Source: Bradyrhizobium lupini (lineage in GTDB: Bacteria; Pseudomonadota; Alphaproteobacteria; Rhizobiales; Xanthobacteraceae). From it: DNA of 64,000 nucleotides. The notes beneath the pieces were generated by a model, which had not been told where the DNA came from, searched no databases, and saw nothing but the letters and a program-made list of their open reading frames with translations. Within the stretch, counting starts at the first letter, position 1, and each line of letters begins with the position of its first letter. The stretch is from NCBI RefSeq assembly GCF_040939785.1, contig NZ_CP162553.1, positions 1,674,001 through 1,738,000 of the forward strand, read 5' to 3'. Of this stretch, positions 62,748 to 64,000 are shown piece after piece. Made by a program: the position numbers and the translations under genes.

Positions 62748-63914
62748 ATGTCAACGCCCCCAACCTCCTTGCCGAACGTTCTCGTCGTCGAAGACGAGAT
62801 GATCCTGCGCATGCGCGCGGTCGATATCGTAGAGGATGCAGGCTTCTGCCCTGTGGAGGCCGTCAACGCCGACGAAGCCATCTCGATCCTCGAGTCGCGG
62901 TCGGACATCTCGCTTCTGTTCAGCGACATCCAGATGCCCGGGACCATGGACGGCCTGAAGCTGGCCCACGCGGTGCACGATCGCTGGCCTGCCATCAAGA
63001 TCGTACTGGTCTCCGGTCAGGTAAAGCCGTCTGAAACCGAAACGCCGGCGGACAGCCGCTTCTTTCGCAAGCCGCTCGCCGTCGACGAAATGATCTCGCA
63101 GTTGCAGACGATGATCGGAGCGGGCGCGCTAAAAATCCTTCCGACCACAACGGATCCCGGGGAAAACCTTGGGGTTGCCCGATCGCCACAGGAATCGGTT
63201 CTGGTGGCGGAGAACGACAATCTGCGCCTGTTGCTGGAACAGGCCGACACCGACGCCAAGGTCCTGCTCGCTCAAGCCGGCATCGAAGCCCACGAACGCG
63301 AGGCGGCCGACAAGTTGCAAAAGCTCATCCTCGGAGAGCTGCATCATCGCATCAAGAATACGCTTGCGACGGTGAGCGCAATCGCAGCCCAGAGCTTCCG
63401 GGCCGCAATCAATCTCGAGCAAGGCCAAAAAGCCATGGATGGCCGCTTGCTGGCGTTGGGGCGCGCCCACGACCTGTTGATACAGGTCAGCTGGTCCAAT
63501 GCGAGCCTCACTCATACCCTGAGCGGCGCCACCGATCCCTATGACGGTCAGGGAGGTCGACGATTCCATTTCAATGGGCCGGATCTCCGGATCACATCCG
63601 GTGCCGTGATAGCGCTCGCGATGACGTTCAACGAGCTCTGCACCAACACGACGAAGTTCGGCGCACTGTCCAGTTCCTCCGGACATGTCGAGATCGCATG
63701 GACGGTGGACGAGATCGAGCAAAGGCTGCGCCTGAAGTGGAGCGAAAGCGGCGGCCCCGTGGTGGCGCCGCCGACACGACGGAGCTACGGCACCCGGATG
63801 ATCGAGTCGCTCGGCCAGCAACTGAACGGACAGGTGCGGCTGGCCTACGAACCGTCCGGATTTGTCTATCAGCTGGATGTACCGCTGAAGTCGGTGATGG
63901 CGTCGAACGCCTGA
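62748..63914 (+). CDS. receiver-domain / HWE-family sensor histidine kinase fusion
   Basis: 388 aa from the ATG at 62748. The N-terminal receiver domain has VVEDE (acidic pair Glu15, Asp16), phosphoacceptor Asp60 in LLFSDIQMPGTMDGL and Lys108 in FRKPL. A coiled linker (about 150-190) leads to an HWE-type kinase: ILGELHHRIKNTLATVSAIA (phospho-His about 200), N-box ALAMTFNELCTNTTKFGALS, the RLKWSESGGP motif with Trp-x-Glu, and RSYGTRMIESLGQQLNG. No membrane helices, so it is a soluble kinase. HWE kinases in alphaproteobacteria act in light and general stress signalling (PhyR-type pathways). The receiver precedes rather than follows the kinase. Confidence 0.9.
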   Translation: MSTPPTSLPNVLVVEDEMILRMRAVDIVEDAGFCPVEAVNADEAISILESRSDISLLFSDIQMPGTMDGLKLAHAVHDRWPAIKIVLVSGQVKPSETETPADSRFFRKPLAVDEMISQLQTMIGAGALKILPTTTDPGENLGVARSPQESVLVAENDNLRLLLEQADTDAKVLLAQAGIEAHEREAADKLQKLILGELHHRIKNTLATVSAIAAQSFRAAINLEQGQKAMDGRLLALGRAHDLLIQVSWSNASLTHTLSGATDPYDGQGGRRFHFNGPDLRITSGAVIALAMTFNELCTNTTKFGALSSSSGHVEIAWTVDEIEQRLRLKWSESGGPVVAPPTRRSYGTRMIESLGQQLNGQVRLAYEPSGFVYQLDVPLKSVMASNA

Positions 63915-63958
63915 ATTCTGCTCACCAGGCTGACGGCGGCGGACATCCGAGGATGACC

Positions 63959-64000
63959 TCAGGCCATCACCACCGGCGTCTCCTCCGTCAGCCCGTACAC
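63959..64000 (-). CDS. possible C-terminus of a gene entering from the right
   Basis: Leftward from the window edge the frame reads VYGLTEETPVVMA-stop (TGA at 63959-63961). Only 13 residues are visible, too few to identify; the composition is plausible for a real protein end and it is convergent with the kinase gene. Nothing else lies between 63915 and the edge. Confidence 0.3.
   Translation of the reverse strand: MYGLTEETPVVMA

Overview
The window looks like a chromosomal segment of an alphaproteobacterium of the Bradyrhizobium / Nitrobacteraceae group. It is GC-rich, has the gene order histone-deacetylase-like / xseB / dxs / tlyA / RNA methyltransferase, carries several small protein families I associate with Bradyrhizobium, and has intergenic repeats of the bradyrhizobial type. 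The genus is inferred from recalled families; no search was run.

Region 1 (1-12.4 kb, all minus strand) is a Tad/Flp pilus locus. In transcription order it holds the flp pilin, the prepilin peptidase cpaA, cpaB, cpaE, cpaF, tadB, tadC, a membrane isoprenylcysteine-methyltransferase-like gene, tadE, tadG, a second TadE-like gene, and, after a 0.5 kb gap, the secretin cpaC, a small lipoprotein and tadD (cut by the window edge). Most genes overlap by ATGA. As given, cpaC and tadC each carry a one-base frameshift.

Region 2 (12.9-31.1 kb, minus strand) is a type I secretion locus: a giant surface adhesin, then its ABC exporter and HlyD-type adaptor; no TolC is present. The adhesin has four diverged VCBS domains, then 33 tandem copies of a 300 bp (100 aa) cadherin/VCBS-like unit with no base difference I can see apart from a one-base deletion in five copies, then further Ig-like repeats, an RTX-like segment and a C-terminal export region. 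Restoring those five bases gives one frame of 4,989 aa. With the Tad locus this makes about 31 kb, on one strand, devoted to attachment.

Region 3 (31.1-41.5 kb) is gene-poor and visibly more AT-rich. It holds small lineage-specific genes, an H-NS-like protein, a twin-arginine His-rich peptide with a frameshifted start, a possible small RNA ending in a strong terminator, and fragments of a Crp-type regulator, a 2Fe-2S oxygenase reductase and an aldehyde dehydrogenase. It ends at a tRNA-Gln(TTG) gene. Two pairs of paralogous small genes bracket its core in inverted order.

Region 4 (41.8-64 kb) is ordinary core genome: acyl-CoA dehydrogenase, MFS transporter, enoyl-CoA hydratase-like protein, 5'-nucleotidase, histone-deacetylase-like amidohydrolase, xseB, dxs, nucleoside deoxyribosyltransferase, tlyA, an RNA methyltransferase, a methyltransferase, a DUF4037 pseudogene and a DUF1194 protein. 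It also contains a fluoride-stress operon: a crcB-type fluoride riboswitch and intrinsic terminator lead into an MFS transporter, two crcB genes and a DUF190 gene. A ClpS adaptor, two small proteins and a receiver-HWE kinase fusion close the window.

Several disruptions are single-base indels, many in G/C runs, so a sequencing or consensus artefact has to be considered before calling those genes dead.
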